A stretch of DNA of 10,346 nt from Nocardioidaceae bacterium UBA4001. GTDB taxonomy: Bacteria; Actinomycetota; Actinomycetes; Propionibacteriales; Nocardioidaceae. The notes under the pieces were generated by a model that was not told the DNA's origin, did no database searches, and saw only the letters and a program-made list of their open reading frames with translations. Below, one piece after another: positions 1 to 6,601 of the stretch (its first letter is position 1; each line of letters begins with the position of its first letter). A program made the position numbers and the translations under genes. The DNA lies in contig DGBP01000034.1 in assembly GCA_002384855.1 (NCBI GenBank), forward strand, positions 1-10,346, read 5' to 3'.

Positions 1-21
1 GTTCGAGTCCAACCGGGGGAG
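1..21 (+). tRNA. 3' end of a tRNA gene, possibly tRNA-Asn (partial)
   Basis: The first bases read as the end of a tRNA: last T-stem base, T-loop TTCGAGT (2-8), 3' T-stem strand CCAAC (9-13), acceptor strand CGGGGGA (14-20) and discriminator G (21). No CCA is encoded. The 5' half and anticodon lie outside the window, so the identity cannot be read. A G discriminator and this acceptor end resemble actinobacterial tRNA-Asn from memory, which is a weak inference. Confidence 0.6.
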
Positions 22-46
22 CTCCTGATGTCTCGCGACATCGCCG

Positions 47-84
47 ACGGCCGGACCACGCCTCGTGGCCCGGCCGTTTCTTCG
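47..84 (+). terminator. Hairpin terminator after the partial tRNA
   Basis: An 8-bp stem (47-54 with 70-77, ACGGCCGG/CCGGCCGT) continues, after one A/C mismatch, into a 5-bp stem (56-60 with 64-68) with a CCT loop. A T-rich run TTTCTT follows on the plus strand. Position and shape fit intrinsic termination of the tRNA transcript. Confidence 0.75.
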
Positions 85-93
85 TCTCTGCCG

Positions 94-148
94 ACCCGGC
101 TTGGGTGCCGGGTGGGACTCGGTCGACCCGGCGTTCACGCCGGGTCGA
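94..148 (-). terminator. Tandem hairpins downstream of the transporter operon
   Basis: A perfect 11-bp stem (123-133 with 138-148) with loop TTCA begins 7 bases after the stop codon of the last permease gene. A second hairpin, 7 bp (94-100 with 107-113), lies further downstream and reuses the same GACCCGGC arm (93-100 and 125-132). Neither has a U-tract on the minus strand. Such hairpins often act as terminators or 3' stabilisers in actinobacteria, so the role is inferred from position. Confidence 0.55.
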
Positions 149-154
149 GGTCGG

Positions 155-955
155 TCAGCGCATGCCCTCGGTGTCGCCGGAGAGCTTCTGGGCCAGCCAG
201 ATCGGCACGATCGACAAGACGATCAGCACCACCGCGACCACGTTGACCACGGGCGCCTGGTTGGGGCGGAAGAGGTTCTGCAGGATCCAGATCGGCAGCG
301 TCGTCACGCCCTGGCCCGCGGTGAACGTGGTCACGATGATCTCGTCGAAGGACAGCGCGAACGCCAGCAGCGCTCCTGCGAGGAGGGCCGAGCGAAGCTG
401 GGGGAAGGTGACCAGGCGGAAGGTGGTCCACACCCCCGCGCCCAGGTCCGCGGAGGCCTCCTCCAGGCTCCCGCCCAGACGCCGGAGCCGGGCCTGGACG
501 TTGTTGAAGACCGTGACGATCGTGAAGGTCGCGTGCGCCACGATCAGGGTGATCACCGAAAGCTGGATCGCGAGGATCCCGCGGAAGGCGTTGTTGAGCG
601 CGATCCCGGTGACGATGCCCGGCAGGGCGATAGGCAGGATCACCAGCAGGTTGACCGAGCTCTTGCCGAAGAAGTCGAACCGCTGGAGGGCCAGGGCGAG
701 CAGCGTCCCGAGGACGAGCGCGACCGTGGTGGCGACCAGGGCGACCTGCACGCTGGTGACCACCGCGTCCCGGGCGCCCTGGCTCTGCCAGGCCCGGCTC
801 CACCACTCGAGGGTGAACCCCTCCAGCGGCCAGGTCATCGCCTGGCTGGGGTTGAAGGAGTTGAGGAGGACCACGAGCAGCGGGACGTAAAGCACCCCCA
901 GGACCAGCAGGGTGGCAACGGCGAGGAGGCGTCGCGCCGTCGTGCTCAGGGTCAT
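155..955 (-). CDS. potC: ABC transporter permease, PotC type
   Basis: Inner-membrane permease subunit (266 aa) of a spermidine/putrescine-family ABC importer, pairing with the PotB-type subunit to form the membrane channel. Hydrophobic segments lie near residues 10-32, 68-90, 100-122, 132-152, 190-208 and 235-254, giving the usual six helices. The cytoplasmic EAA loop that docks with the ATPase is clear at residues 164-185 (EEASADLGAG followed by TFP). The ATG at 955 was chosen over an upstream in-frame start at 985 because a GAAGGA site overlapping the stop of the preceding gene sits just before it, leaving a 10-base gap. It is the last gene of the operon. The family is secure. The exact substrate is not shown by the sequence. 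Confidence 0.9.
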   Translation of the reverse strand: MTLSTTARRLLAVATLLVLGVLYVPLLVVLLNSFNPSQAMTWPLEGFTLEWWSRAWQSQGARDAVVTSVQVALVATTVALVLGTLLALALQRFDFFGKSSVNLLVILPIALPGIVTGIALNNAFRGILAIQLSVITLIVAHATFTIVTVFNNVQARLRRLGGSLEEASADLGAGVWTTFRLVTFPQLRSALLAGALLAFALSFDEIIVTTFTAGQGVTTLPIWILQNLFRPNQAPVVNVVAVVLIVLSIVPIWLAQKLSGDTEGMR

Positions 956-965
956 GCGGCGTCCT

Positions 966-1880
966 TCACAGGTTGTCCAGCGCACCGGTCCTGCGGACCG
1001 CGGCGAGGAACACGATCATGATCGTGATGGGGATGAGGGCGAGCGCCGCCGCCAGCGGCAGGTTGTTGGCCGCGCCGGCGTTGGTGTAGACGAGGTTGCC
1101 GAGCATCTGGTTGGCCCCGCCGACGATGTTGACGGTGATGTAGTCGCCCAGGGTCAGCGAGAAGCTGAAGATCGCACCCGCGATGATCGCGGGGAACAGC
1201 AGCGGCATGATCACCGACCGGACCGTGCGCCAGGTCCCGGCCCCGAGGTCGCTGGAGGCGTCGAGCAGTGAGTTGGGCACCCGCTCCAGGCCGGCGAAGA
1301 TCGGCAGGATGACGTAGGGCAGCCAGATGTAGGCCTGGGTGATGACCACGGCGGGCAGCCCGTAGCCGGGGGACTGGACACCCAGGGGGGCGCCGAGCCA
1401 CTCCACCAGCCCGCCGTCGGAGAGCGTCGAGCGCCAGGCGTAGGCCTTGACCAGGTAGCTGGCCCACAGCGGCGTGAGGACGGCGATGACGAGGATCCGC
1501 TGCACGCGGGGGGAGGCCACCTTGGCCATGTAGAACGCGATGGGAAGGGCGACCAGCACGTCGATCACGGTCACGGTCGCGGCGATGCTGAGCGTGCGCA
1601 GGGTGACCGTGCGGTAGAGCTGCTCGGTCAGCACCAGCCTGAGGTTGTCCAGCGTCCACGCGGACCGGTCGAGGTCGCCGGTGAAGCTGTCGACGGTCCA
1701 CAGGGCGGTGATCAGCAGGGCGGCCAGCGCCACGACGTACACCAGCACCAGCCACGCCAGCGGCGCGGAGATGAGCAGGCCGAGCCGAAGTCGCGGCGTG
1801 CGGCTCAGCCGTGCGGAGACCCGCCGCGCGGCCGTCTCCCGGGGAGGGGAGACGGCCGCACGGGCGGTGTCGAGGGACAT
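966..1880 (-). CDS. potB: ABC transporter permease, PotB type
   Basis: Inner-membrane permease subunit (304 aa) of the same importer. After a polar, arginine-rich N-terminal tail of about 30 residues comes a first helix (33-60), then further helices near 95-117, 127-147, 176-196, 226-246 and 272-293. The EAA loop is at 205-226 (LLDASSDLGAG, then IMP), the contact site for the ATPase. The ATG at 1880 is preferred to an in-frame start at 1937, which would lie inside the upstream gene; an AAGGG site precedes 1880 and the gap from the upstream stop is 5 bases. That spacing implies co-transcription and probably translational coupling. The order ATPase, binding protein, PotB, PotC is usual for this family. 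Confidence 0.9.
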   Translation of the reverse strand: MSLDTARAAVSPPRETAARRVSARLSRTPRLRLGLLISAPLAWLVLVYVVALAALLITALWTVDSFTGDLDRSAWTLDNLRLVLTEQLYRTVTLRTLSIAATVTVIDVLVALPIAFYMAKVASPRVQRILVIAVLTPLWASYLVKAYAWRSTLSDGGLVEWLGAPLGVQSPGYGLPAVVITQAYIWLPYVILPIFAGLERVPNSLLDASSDLGAGTWRTVRSVIMPLLFPAIIAGAIFSFSLTLGDYITVNIVGGANQMLGNLVYTNAGAANNLPLAAALALIPITIMIVFLAAVRRTGALDNL

Positions 1881-1885
1881 CCAGG

Positions 1886-3085
1886 TCAGCCCTTGATCTC
1901 GGTCCAGGCCTGGGTCCACTGCGAGTAGTCGGTGCACTCGGCGTCACGGCCGTCGAGGCACTCCTTGACCGGGGTCCGCCAGTACCACAGCTGCTCGGAG
2001 TACTCCTCGTCGCCGGCGTGGAAGGTCTCGCAGTGGTCGGGGTTCTCGGTCTCCTCGCACGCGGCCTCGCTGTTGGGGGCCTCACCGAAGTACTCCGTGG
2101 CCTGGGCGTTGGCCTCGGGGCTGACGATGTGGTTCATCCAGGCGTACGCACAGTTCACGTTCTCCGACTGCGAGGACAGCATCCACGTGTCGTTCCACGC
2201 GGTGGCGCCCTCCTCGGGCAGGACGGCCTTGATGCTCGGCTTGTCGATCGCGTTCACGATCACCTGCCAGGTGGTGCCGATGACGCTGTCGCCGGTCTGG
2301 AAGGCCTGGATCTCCTTGAGGTAGTCCGACCAGTACTCGCCGACGTACTGCCGCTGGGTCTTGAGCAGGTCCACCGCCGCGTCGAGCTGCTCCTGGTCGA
2401 GCGCGTAGGGGTTCTCGATGCCCAGGTCGGGCTGGGTCTTCATGAGGTACAGCGCGGCGTCGGCGATGTAGATGGGGGAGTCGTACGCCGTGACCTTGCC
2501 CTGGTACTTCTGCATCTCCGACTCCTCGAAGACCGCACCCCAGGAGGTGGGTTCGTCGACCTCGTCGGCGTTGTACATCAGCAGGTTGGCGCCGTAGCCG
2601 TGCGGGATGCCGTAGTTGACCCCGTCCACGGTGTTCCACTCGGTGTCCTTGAGGAAGTCGAAGATCCCCTCGTAGTTCTCGACCAGGTCGGTGTTGACCG
2701 GGGCGGCGTCACCGCTGGCGATGAGGCGCAGTGACAGGTCGCCGGAGGCGGCGATCACGTCGTACTCCCCGGTCTTGGCGAGGTTCAGCGCCTCGTCGGA
2801 GGTGCCGTAGACCTTGCTGGTGACCTCGCAGCCGGTCTCCTCCTCGAAGGAGCTGACCCAGTCGACCGCCGGGTCGTTGCTGCCGTCCTCGACGTACCCC
2901 GGCCAGGCCAGGATCGAGACCTGGCCCTCGTTCTCGCCGAGCTCCTCGACGGCCTGCGCGCCGCCGTTGCCGTCGCCCCCGTTCCCGCCGTCGCCGCCGC
3001 AGGCGGACAGCGCGATCAGGGAGACCGCGGTGAGTGCGGCCGCGGCGGTACGACGACCGCCCCGCCGCGTGAGGTTGTGCTTCAT
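1886..3085 (-). CDS. potD: Polyamine-type substrate-binding lipoprotein, PotD-like
   Basis: Extracytoplasmic binding protein (399 aa) that would capture the substrate and deliver it to the permeases. The N-terminus has arginines, a hydrophobic stretch and a lipobox L26-S27-A28-C29, so it should be a membrane-anchored lipoprotein. A Gly/Asp/Asn-rich linker spans about 30-42. The mature part begins with an ILAWPGYVEDG stretch like the start of PotD-family proteins. The pair W297-x-D299 matches by memory the Trp-x-Asp that holds the polyamine in E. coli PotD. The acidic residue expected after D202 seems to be I205, so the ligand may differ. Six cysteines in the mature domain, mostly after residue 310, could form disulfides. 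The start overlaps the ATPase stop (ATGA) and has a GGAG site. The polyamine assignment is moderate; the family is strong. Confidence 0.88.
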   Translation of the reverse strand: MKHNLTRRGGRRTAAAALTAVSLIALSACGGDGGNGGDGNGGAQAVEELGENEGQVSILAWPGYVEDGSNDPAVDWVSSFEEETGCEVTSKVYGTSDEALNLAKTGEYDVIAASGDLSLRLIASGDAAPVNTDLVENYEGIFDFLKDTEWNTVDGVNYGIPHGYGANLLMYNADEVDEPTSWGAVFEESEMQKYQGKVTAYDSPIYIADAALYLMKTQPDLGIENPYALDQEQLDAAVDLLKTQRQYVGEYWSDYLKEIQAFQTGDSVIGTTWQVIVNAIDKPSIKAVLPEEGATAWNDTWMLSSQSENVNCAYAWMNHIVSPEANAQATEYFGEAPNSEAACEETENPDHCETFHAGDEEYSEQLWYWRTPVKECLDGRDAECTDYSQWTQAWTEIKG

Positions 3086-4170
3086 GACTTCTCCATCTCG
3101 GTAAGGGGTGCGACCTCGCCCCGGAGGGGGACCAGGTCGGCCGGCGACCAGGCGGCGACGACCGTGTCGCCTCGGTGCTCCGGCTCGTGGCGCGCGCTCT
3201 TGCTCTGCTCGAGCACCACCAGGGGCGTGCCGTCCTCGAGTCGGACGTGGATGCGCTGCCCGGTCCCGAGGTAGATGGCCTCGGTGATCTCACCGGCGAC
3301 GCGGATCTCGTCGTCGCCGGCGGCCGGTGCCTCTCCCCGCAGTGGGGAGAGGGTGATCTTCTCCGGCCGCAGGGCATGGGTGCCGGTGCGGTCGAGCAGG
3401 CGACGCGAGGTGGCGTCGTCGAAGATGTTCGAGGTGCCGACGAAGGAGGCGACGTACGGCGTCCGCGGCCGCTCGTAGATCTCGGCGGGGGAGCCGAGCT
3501 GGACGATCCGGCCCTCGCTGAAGACCGCGATCCGGTCACTCAGGGTGAGGGCCTCCTCCTGGTCGTGGGTGACGAAGACGAAGGTGATGCCGAGCTCACG
3601 CTGCAGCTGCTTGAGCTCGACCTGCATCTGCTCGCGCAGCTTGAGGTCCAGGGCGCCGAGCGGCTCGTCGAGCAGCAGCACCTTGGGTCGGACCACGATG
3701 GAGCGGGCGAGGGCGACCCGCTGCCGCTGCCCGCCGGAGAGCTGGTGGGGCTTGCGGCCGGCGAGGTGGCCGAGGCGGACGGTGTCGAGGGCCTCCCGGG
3801 CGAGCTTGTGCCGCTCGCGCTTCCCGACCTTGCGGACCCGCAGGCCGTAGGCCACGTTGTCGAGCACGTTCATGTGCGGGAAGAGCGCGTAGTCCTGGAA
3901 GACGGTGTTCACGTCGCGGTCGAAGGGCGCGGTGTCGGTAACGTCCCTGCCTGCGAGGTCGATCCGGCCCTCGTCGGCGTGCTCGAAGCCGGCGATGAGG
4001 CGGAGCACGGTGGTCTTGCCGGAGCCGGAGGGGCCGAGCATCGAGAAGAACTCGCCGTCGTGGATGTCGAGGTCGACCTCGTCGACGGCCGTGACGTCGC
4101 CGTACCTCTTCGTCACCGAGCGCAGTGAGATGGCGATCGGTGGCGACTCAGTGCCGGCGGAGGCGGTCAT
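3082..4170 (-). CDS. potA: ABC transporter ATP-binding protein, PotA type
   Basis: Cytoplasmic ATPase (362 aa) that powers the importer. All nucleotide-binding motifs are present in order: Walker A GPSGSGKT (46-53), Q-loop Q92, signature LSGGQ (144-148), Walker B VLLLDEP (164-170) and the switch histidine H202. The C-terminal part, about 240-350, has the length and character of the TOBE regulatory domain of PotA/MalK-type ATPases. The ATG at 4170 has an AAGGAG site 4 bases upstream. It is the first gene of the operon, directly downstream of the predicted promoter, and its last codons overlap the next start by ATGA. Nothing is missing and length is normal for the family. The sequence alone cannot distinguish polyamine from related substrates of this subfamily. 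Confidence 0.93.
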   Translation of the reverse strand: MTASAGTESPPIAISLRSVTKRYGDVTAVDEVDLDIHDGEFFSMLGPSGSGKTTVLRLIAGFEHADEGRIDLAGRDVTDTAPFDRDVNTVFQDYALFPHMNVLDNVAYGLRVRKVGKRERHKLAREALDTVRLGHLAGRKPHQLSGGQRQRVALARSIVVRPKVLLLDEPLGALDLKLREQMQVELKQLQRELGITFVFVTHDQEEALTLSDRIAVFSEGRIVQLGSPAEIYERPRTPYVASFVGTSNIFDDATSRRLLDRTGTHALRPEKITLSPLRGEAPAAGDDEIRVAGEITEAIYLGTGQRIHVRLEDGTPLVVLEQSKSARHEPEHRGDTVVAAWSPADLVPLRGEVAPLTEMEKS

Positions 4171-4222
4171 CTGGCTCCTTGCTCGTCCCGGGTGGGGGTG
4201 GGATGCGGGTCACAAGTGGGGA

Positions 4223-4244
4223 TAACCTATAGAGCCAGAGGTTA
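4223..4244. promoter_or_regulatory. Inverted repeat TAACCT-N10-AGGTTA, candidate operator
   Basis: A perfect 6-bp inverted repeat (4223-4228 and 4239-4244) covers the predicted -10 and part of the spacer of the transporter promoter. Its position between divergent regulator and transporter genes is where a GntR/FadR-family dimer would bind. It does not match a textbook FadR-type half-site, so the binding protein is inferred. Confidence 0.4.
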
Positions 4245-4252
4245 AAGGTCTA
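4224..4252 (-). promoter_or_regulatory. Predicted promoter of the transporter operon
   Basis: On the minus strand a -35-like TAGACC (4252-4247) and a -10-like TAGGTT (4229-4224) are 17 bases apart. The -10 fits the actinobacterial TANNNT pattern. The implied transcript would start near 4217 and give a leader of about 47 bases before the ATPase start. This is a pattern match only. Confidence 0.45.
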
Positions 4253-4255
4253 GCG

Positions 4256-4293
4256 TTTCGGTGACGAAAGTTCGACACTGGGCACGAAATTCG
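4256..4293. promoter_or_regulatory. Cluster of CGAA/TTCG palindromes, candidate regulator site
   Basis: Two related palindromes, CGAA-AG-TTCG (4265-4274) and CGAA-A-TTCG (4285-4293), have centres about 19-20 bp apart, close to two helical turns. A further inverted repeat, TTTCG (4256-4260) with CGAAA (4265-4269), overlaps the first. They lie 20-60 bp before the regulator start and could be an autoregulatory operator. No clear -35/-10 pair for the plus-strand genes was found here. Confidence 0.35.
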
Positions 4294-4313
4294 GGCGACC
4301 GGGGAGGAATGCC

Positions 4314-5060
4314 GTGGGCAGGAGCGTGCGCCATGCCTCGCGCGCACGGTCTGCCGTGTTCGCCCCTCTCGGAGACCACGGCCGCGCCGCGAGGGTGGAG
4401 CAGCGGCTGGCCGGGGCGATCCGCTCGGGCCTCCTCTCCGACGGGGAGCGGCTGCCCAGCGAGTCGGAGCTCGCATCGATGTTGGGGGTGGCAACGGTGA
4501 CCGCCCGCGAGGCTCTCGTCGCGCTGCGAGCCCAGGGGCTGGTGACCACCGTGCGCGGACGCGGCGGCGGGAGCTTCGTCAACCGCCCGAAGGCTCCCGA
4601 CGCGGCCCTGGTCGACTCGCGGCTGGCCGCCATGTCCCGGGTCGAGCTGCGCGACCGAGGCACGGTGTACCGCGTGATCCTGGCCGGGTGCGCCGAGCTC
4701 GCGGCCGAGCGCGCGGACGCCTCGGACGTCCGTGACCTCGAGGAGCTGTTGGTCCCCGCCGACGAGCCCGACGTGGCCCGGTGGCGCCACGCGGACTCCG
4801 AGCTGTTCCTCTCCGTCGCAGCACTGACCCAGTCGGCGCGGATGACGCGCGAGGTGGTCCGCCTCGAGGCAGACTTCGGCGCCACCCTCCGGTTGGCCTA
4901 CGCCGACGCTGAGTTCCTGAAAGCCAGCGCCGGTCGACACGTCGACCTGGTCCAGGCCATCGCGGCCCACGACGGGGAGCGGGCGCGCGCGACCGTGCAC
5001 CGGCACATCGACCGAGCCATGGAACTCGTGGTCGAGCGGCACGCCCAGGTGCGACGATGA
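4314..5060 (+). CDS. GntR-family transcriptional regulator, FadR subfamily
   Basis: DNA-binding regulator (248 aa). The winged helix-turn-helix spans about residues 27-90 (RLPSESELASMLGVATVTAREAL, then the wing around RGRGGGSFV). The rest, about 105-240, is a helical FCD effector domain. FCD proteins often bind a metal through one Asp and three His. Here D161, H209 and H231 fit, but the position expected to be the first His appears to be F165, so metal binding may be altered. The GTG start at 4314 has GGAGG at 4303-4307, six bases upstream. The gene diverges from the transporter operon, which suggests control of that operon in response to its substrate or a product. It is followed closely by the Cache protein gene. 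The regulated target is inferred from position. Confidence 0.88.
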   Translation: MGRSVRHASRARSAVFAPLGDHGRAARVEQRLAGAIRSGLLSDGERLPSESELASMLGVATVTAREALVALRAQGLVTTVRGRGGGSFVNRPKAPDAALVDSRLAAMSRVELRDRGTVYRVILAGCAELAAERADASDVRDLEELLVPADEPDVARWRHADSELFLSVAALTQSARMTREVVRLEADFGATLRLAYADAEFLKASAGRHVDLVQAIAAHDGERARATVHRHIDRAMELVVERHAQVRR

Positions 5061-5080
5061 CGGTGTCTGGAACGGGGGCG

Positions 5081-5089
5081 AAAGGAGGG
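5081..5089 (+). promoter_or_regulatory. Strong ribosome binding site that sets the Cache gene start
   Basis: AAAGGAGGG lies 7 bases before the GTG at 5096. An earlier in-frame ATG at 5057 overlaps the regulator stop as ATGA but has only a poor CAGGTG upstream. The strength and spacing of this site favour 5096. Confidence 0.65.
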
Positions 5090-5095
5090 CGCACC

Positions 5096-5779
5096 GTGCC
5101 TGCGACAACGACGACTCTCGGTCCGGCCGCGGCGCGGGTCACCGCCCTGTTCGAGGAGCTCTTCGGTGACATCGACCGGGTCCGAGGCCGTCTGGAGGCG
5201 CTGTTCGGCTCCGGCCCCGTGGACGCGGCTGCCGTGCTCGCCGTGGTCGAGGCCGACGCGCGCAGACTCCTCGACCGTGGCACCGCCCTCGGTGCAGGGT
5301 TCGTCGCGGGCCGGGACGCCCTCAGCGACCACACGCTGTACCTCGCCTGGTGGCAGGGCGACGACCAGCAGCTGCTCGGTGAGTCCGAGGCGCCCGCGAG
5401 CGGCGCCCCCTTCGACTACACGCGCCGGGAGTGGTTCCGGGTGCCCGAGGAGACCGGGCGCAGGCACGTGACCGGACCGTACGTCGACTACGTCTGCACC
5501 GACGAGTACGTCGTCACCTGCACCGCACCGGTCCTCGCGAACGGCCGCATGGTCGGCGTGGTGGGGGCCGACGTCCTCGTCGAGACCCTCGAGGGAATCC
5601 TGTTGGACCCGCTCGACGAGGTCGGGGCCACCCTGGTCGGCGAGCACGGCCGGACCATCGTCTCGGCCGACCACCGGCTGGCCGCAGGCACGATCCTCGA
5701 CGTCGGGGCCGCGCGCGAGCGGGTCGACTGCGCGGACCTCCCGCTGTCGGTGGTCGTGTTGGCTGACGGGCAGGGCTGA
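5096..5779 (+). CDS. Soluble Cache (PDC) sensor-domain protein
   Basis: Protein of 227 aa from the GTG at 5096 (240 aa if the ATG at 5057 is used). An N-terminal helical part (about 1-70) precedes one Cache-like ligand-binding domain. Recognisable pieces are FDYTRREWF (residues 106-114), GPYVDY (127-132), a strand ending in TAPV, and GVVGADV (154-160), which resemble the signature of dCache_1 sensors of amino acids and amines (Arg-x-Trp-aromatic, Tyr-x-Asp, and an Asp after VVGA). Cache domains are normally extracytoplasmic parts of chemoreceptors or kinases. Here there is no signal peptide, membrane segment or output domain, so the protein is predicted cytosolic. It is downstream of the FadR-type regulator by 35 bases and probably co-transcribed. 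A role as intracellular ligand sensor or partner of that regulator is inference. Confidence 0.8.
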   Translation: MPATTTTLGPAAARVTALFEELFGDIDRVRGRLEALFGSGPVDAAAVLAVVEADARRLLDRGTALGAGFVAGRDALSDHTLYLAWWQGDDQQLLGESEAPASGAPFDYTRREWFRVPEETGRRHVTGPYVDYVCTDEYVVTCTAPVLANGRMVGVVGADVLVETLEGILLDPLDEVGATLVGEHGRTIVSADHRLAAGTILDVGAARERVDCADLPLSVVVLADGQG

Positions 5780-5787
5780 CGGGGCGC

Positions 5788-6537
5788 TCAGTCCCCCCAA
5801 CCCATGGAGAAGACCTCGAACGGGGTCGCCCGCGGGACGCCGAGGCGGCTGCCCGCGGCGCGCGCCATCCCGTCGAGGAACTCCTCGGGGTCGAAGTGCT
5901 CCCAGCCGAGCCCGTCGATGTAGGCCCGGTGGGCGTCGAGCGAGGCGACCCCGGCGTCGAAGGTGGCGGTGATGTCGACGGCGTGCGCGGCTTCCGGCGA
6001 GCCCGCCGCCCAGACCTGTCGCACGCCGCCCCACGGCTCGAGGCCGCCCTCGACCTGGTCGGGGAAGACCCATCGGTTCCCGGCGTCCCGCACCGCGTCG
6101 AGCACGGCCCTCCCGGTGGCGATGTGGTCGGCCTGGTTGAGCGCCCGGCCGCCCCACGTGTCGCGGAAGTTGTTCGTGACCACGATGTCGGGTCGGTGGC
6201 GACGTACGACGCCCGCGAGGACCCGACGCAGCGGGACGCCGTACTCGAGGATGCCGTCGGGCAGGCCGAGGAAGTCCACCTCGTCCACACCCACGATGCG
6301 CGCCGACTCCACCTGCTCGGCCTCGCGCACGCGCCGCGACTCGTCGGGCCGCATGCCGTCGATGCCGGCCTCGCCGCTGGTGACCATGCAGTACACGACG
6401 CGTTTGCCCTGACCTGTCCAGCGGGCGACGGCCGCTGCGCCGCCGAACTCCATGTCGTCGGGGTGGGCGACGACACAGAGGGCGGTCTGCCAGTCCTCGT
6501 CGACGTGCGTCAGGTCCGGTGGGGCTGTCTCGGTCAT
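5788..6537 (-). CDS. PIG-L/LmbE-family zinc deacetylase
   Basis: Cytoplasmic metal-dependent amidohydrolase (249 aa) of the family that removes acetyl groups from N-acetylglucosamine-type or other amide substrates, as MshB does in mycothiol synthesis. The zinc motif AHPDD is at residues 24-28, followed by MEFGG. A second metal histidine fits H138 in NQADHIATG. MVTSGEAG (51-58) is another family landmark. The ATG at 6537 was chosen because the upstream in-frame ATG at 6573 adds a polar tail without similarity to the fold. Neither start has a good ribosome binding site. The stop is 8 bases from the convergent Cache gene stop. The acyl-CoA ligase lies 64 bases upstream on the same strand, so they may share a transcript. 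The substrate cannot be told; nothing marks it as the mycothiol enzyme. Confidence 0.85.
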   Translation of the reverse strand: MTETAPPDLTHVDEDWQTALCVVAHPDDMEFGGAAAVARWTGQGKRVVYCMVTSGEAGIDGMRPDESRRVREAEQVESARIVGVDEVDFLGLPDGILEYGVPLRRVLAGVVRRHRPDIVVTNNFRDTWGGRALNQADHIATGRAVLDAVRDAGNRWVFPDQVEGGLEPWGGVRQVWAAGSPEAAHAVDITATFDAGVASLDAHRAYIDGLGWEHFDPEEFLDGMARAAGSRLGVPRATPFEVFSMGWGD

Positions 6538-6601
6538 GGACCGAGCATGCCAGGGACCGGACCGCTCGGCCATCGGCTGGGGCGGGCTGGGTGTCCGCGC
6601 C

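Noticed and set aside
65..1021. Long plus-strand open frame opposite the PotC-type permease.
   Set aside because: Its Arg/Asp/Gly/Gln-rich translation has no recognisable domain and it is antisense to a clear permease; GC-rich codons create such frames.
4214..4225. AAGTGGGGATAA before the transporter operon resembling the GGGGATAAGTGGGG of the integrase repeat.
   Set aside because: Only the 8-base GGGGATAA is shared in order; likely coincidence.
5057..5095. ATG at 5057 overlapping the regulator stop as the Cache gene start.
   Set aside because: The overlap is attractive, but the ribosome binding site is poor and the GTG at 5096 has a much better one. It remains a possible alternative.
4242..5108. 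Minus-strand open frame of 288 codons opposite the GntR regulator.
   Set aside because: It is the mirror of a well-supported gene, has no ribosome binding site and shows low-complexity composition.
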